This document shows positions 60,001-60,516 of a stretch of 60,516 nucleotides of DNA, in pieces. Position numbers and translations under genes: made by a program. The notes beneath the pieces were generated by a model, which saw nothing but the letters and a program-made list of their open reading frames with translations, ran no database searches and was not told where the DNA came from. The stretch comes from Hyphomicrobiales bacterium. Its GTDB lineage: Bacteria > Pseudomonadota > Alphaproteobacteria > Rhizobiales > Rhizobiaceae. How positions within the stretch are numbered: position 1 is the first letter of the stretch; the number at the start of each line of letters is the position of its first letter. The stretch is from the NCBI GenBank assembly GCA_030456445.1, contig JAKDNM010000007.1, positions 1 through 60,516 on the forward strand, read 5' to 3'.

Positions 60001-60318
60001 CTCGTCGATGGCCACGAAGGCGGCATCCGTCTCGCGCGGCATCGCCTCCACGGTGCAGACCGAGAAGCGGGCACCGGGCGGCGTGATCTTCTCCTCGCCC
60101 GTATGCAGCGCGACCTGGGCGGCGCCGACCTTTTCGACCACCCGGCCGTAGACCTCGCGTGCGAGCAGGCGCAGCGGCAGGCCGATCACCCCGCTTTCAT
60201 GCGCCACCATCCTTTCGATGGCGAGATGGGTTTTGCCGGTGTTGGTCGGGCCGAGGATGGCGGTCACGTCGCGCCCCGAGGGCACGGACTGTATGTCGGG
60301 CATGGTCTGGAGATTCAT
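57025..60318 (-). CDS. Suv3-like superfamily 2 RNA/DNA helicase with long Ala/Glu/Pro-rich C-terminus
   Basis: This protein has about 1,097 residues. The helicase core is near the N-terminus: Walker A LGPTNTGKTHLA (about 22-33), AIDEVQLA (DExx box), GAATMRG, VVMGALSPRTR and the motif VI segment QIAGRAGRHL. Middle regions (SSTEGDIDTLSARIAQIRTW, MARGIAFRLVENFGLI) match mitochondrial Suv3-like and MgpS-type helicases of alphaproteobacteria. From about residue 820 the sequence is low-complexity and acidic, then turns basic (Arg/Gly/His) before a conserved FDPDSPFAKLAALRDQLKK end. It likely acts in RNA turnover. The start at 60318 is followed by a second possible one at 60303; the open frame reaches 60456. 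Confidence 0.9.
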   Translation of the reverse strand: MNLQTMPDIQSVPSGRDVTAILGPTNTGKTHLAIERMVAHESGVIGLPLRLLAREVYGRVVEKVGAAQVALHTGEEKITPPGARFSVCTVEAMPRETDAAFVAIDEVQLAGDLERGHIFTDRILNLRGRQETLLLGAATMRGILERLLKGVSTVTRPRMSHLAYAGQKKITRLPRRSAIVAFSADEVYAIGELIRRQRGGVAVVMGALSPRTRNAQVALYQSGDVDYLVATDAIGMGLNLDVDHVAFAQNRKFDGFQFRDLTAAELGQIAGRAGRHLRDGTFGVTGQVDPLADDLIEKIEGHDFEPVKVLQWRTASFDFSSLDALKRSIETTPAFDGLTKALPAVDQRALEHLSKEPGISDLATSRQRVSMLWDACALPDYRRIAPAQHADLIASIYLDLVRKGQVNEDYLANQVERSSSTEGDIDTLSARIAQIRTWTFVSNRPGWLADPTHWQEKTREIEDRLSDALHERLTKRFVDRRTSVLMKRLRENSMPEAEIGSSGTVLVEGHHVGELQGFRFTADQSAEGEDAKAVRAAAQKALAQEFDERAERFSACANGDLALASDGTVRWIGAPVATLTSGDDPLKPRVILLADEQLTGPARDNVAARAERFVNYQIESLLKPLTDLSTAEQLSGMARGIAFRLVENFGLINRRDIATDVKALDQDARAALRRLGVRFGAYHIFVPALVKPGPAGLLTLLWALKNDAKDRTGFGDVVQSLAAGRTSIVTDPAFDPAFYRLAGFRVLGRRAVRVDILERLADLIRPALAWKAGTGARPEGAFDGNAFTVTPAMMSILGAKAEDMEEILKGLGYRAEAKPAAEVAARLEALDQAARDAAAAAEAAKAAAAQAAETVEAVAQASGQESKPEAAEGGEAATADPASEAEPAADTGDAENRQAPAAEAIAPDASEAAEPATDETVTQGTDAPASPKPPEAEANDASEAAAPATEKAGGDTLSGEEDVPTVVVATEPASTEEGMVAEEPKPILLWRPARFERGPRHEHQRGGKGRHQGGGANADVRRDERDAGHRRAGQQEKPGRHDGDGKSRNRHRKGAPGEARNGTGKPAFQKPREERPVRFDPDSPFAKLAALRDQLKK

Positions 60319-60516
60319 CTCGACTTTGGAGGGTTTTGGGAGAGGACCTTCCCCTGGCCGCGCCTTCGCCGCGGAAGCTGCAACGTATCGCCCGGTGGAA
60401 GGCGTTCCGAGCCTGCCATCCACATATAGGAAATCGCGGCCGGTGCAAAACGGCAAACGAGCAAAATTAACGACTGGAACGAGTCTGGAACGAATCGGCG
60501 ACGAATCAGTGACTCG

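Noticed and set aside
58528-60429. Plus-strand ORF of 633 codons
   Set aside because: It is antisense to the helicase gene, whose Walker and DExx motifs are clear; this is a typical GC-rich shadow frame.

Overview
The window reads as the chromosome of a Hyphomicrobiales (Rhizobiales) alphaproteobacterium, probably near Mesorhizobium or Aminobacter. The basis is the GC-rich codon use, the helicase / S4 protein / fdxA / carD / rpoH2 block on the right flank, rhizobial-type intergenic palindromes, Aap-type amino-acid permeases and a TrpE-TrpG fusion-type protein. The genus is inference; the order is fairly safe. Most of the window is accessory or catabolic DNA.

Layout. (1) 1-2250: 3' end of a tRNA-Ser, then a small island with an LprI-like protein lacking the usual cysteines, a serine recombinase and a truncated DUF2924 gene. 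(2) 2333-4637: divergent FMN reductase and phospholipase-D-family protein. (3) 4715-22406: a peptide/amino-acid utilisation locus with two complete Dpp/Opp-type ABC importers, two paralogous D-glutamate-cyclase-like (DUF4392) proteins around a LysR regulator, a RidA protein, two M24 peptidase-fold proteins and a GntR regulator. (4) 22482-33180: a chorismate-centred cluster. It holds a TrpE-TrpG fusion whose glutaminase triad is gone, a polar amino-acid ABC importer without its ATPase, an FAD oxidoreductase, a LysR regulator, a second divergent chorismate-binding enzyme and an AroE-like dehydrogenase. (5) 33181-34040: debris with a truncated LysR gene and short repeats. (6) 34041-52431: a carboxylate catabolic cluster. 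It combines a TctABC importer, acyl-CoA ligase, three crotonases, SDR, luciferase-like monooxygenase, flavin reductase fused to a degenerate Nudix domain, VOC protein, thioesterase, M20 amidohydrolase, alpha-oxoamine synthase and a TetR regulator. Four promoters carry the same operator, TTACT-N8-AGTAA. (7) 53157-60516: a RIME-like repeat abutting a TerC gene, then the conserved block rpoH2, carD, fdxA, S4 protein and an Suv3-like helicase. A clear EcfG-type promoter precedes rpoH2.

Main points. The best candidates for undescribed biology are the chorismate cluster, the paired DUF4392/M24/ABC locus and the TctABC/monooxygenase regulon. Two genes, LysR at 12313 and TerC at 53277, have an intact Shine-Dalgarno sequence and a full N-terminus, but ATC and ATA where ATG is expected. 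Automatic annotation would truncate both. All functional assignments come from reading translated motifs; no database search was run.
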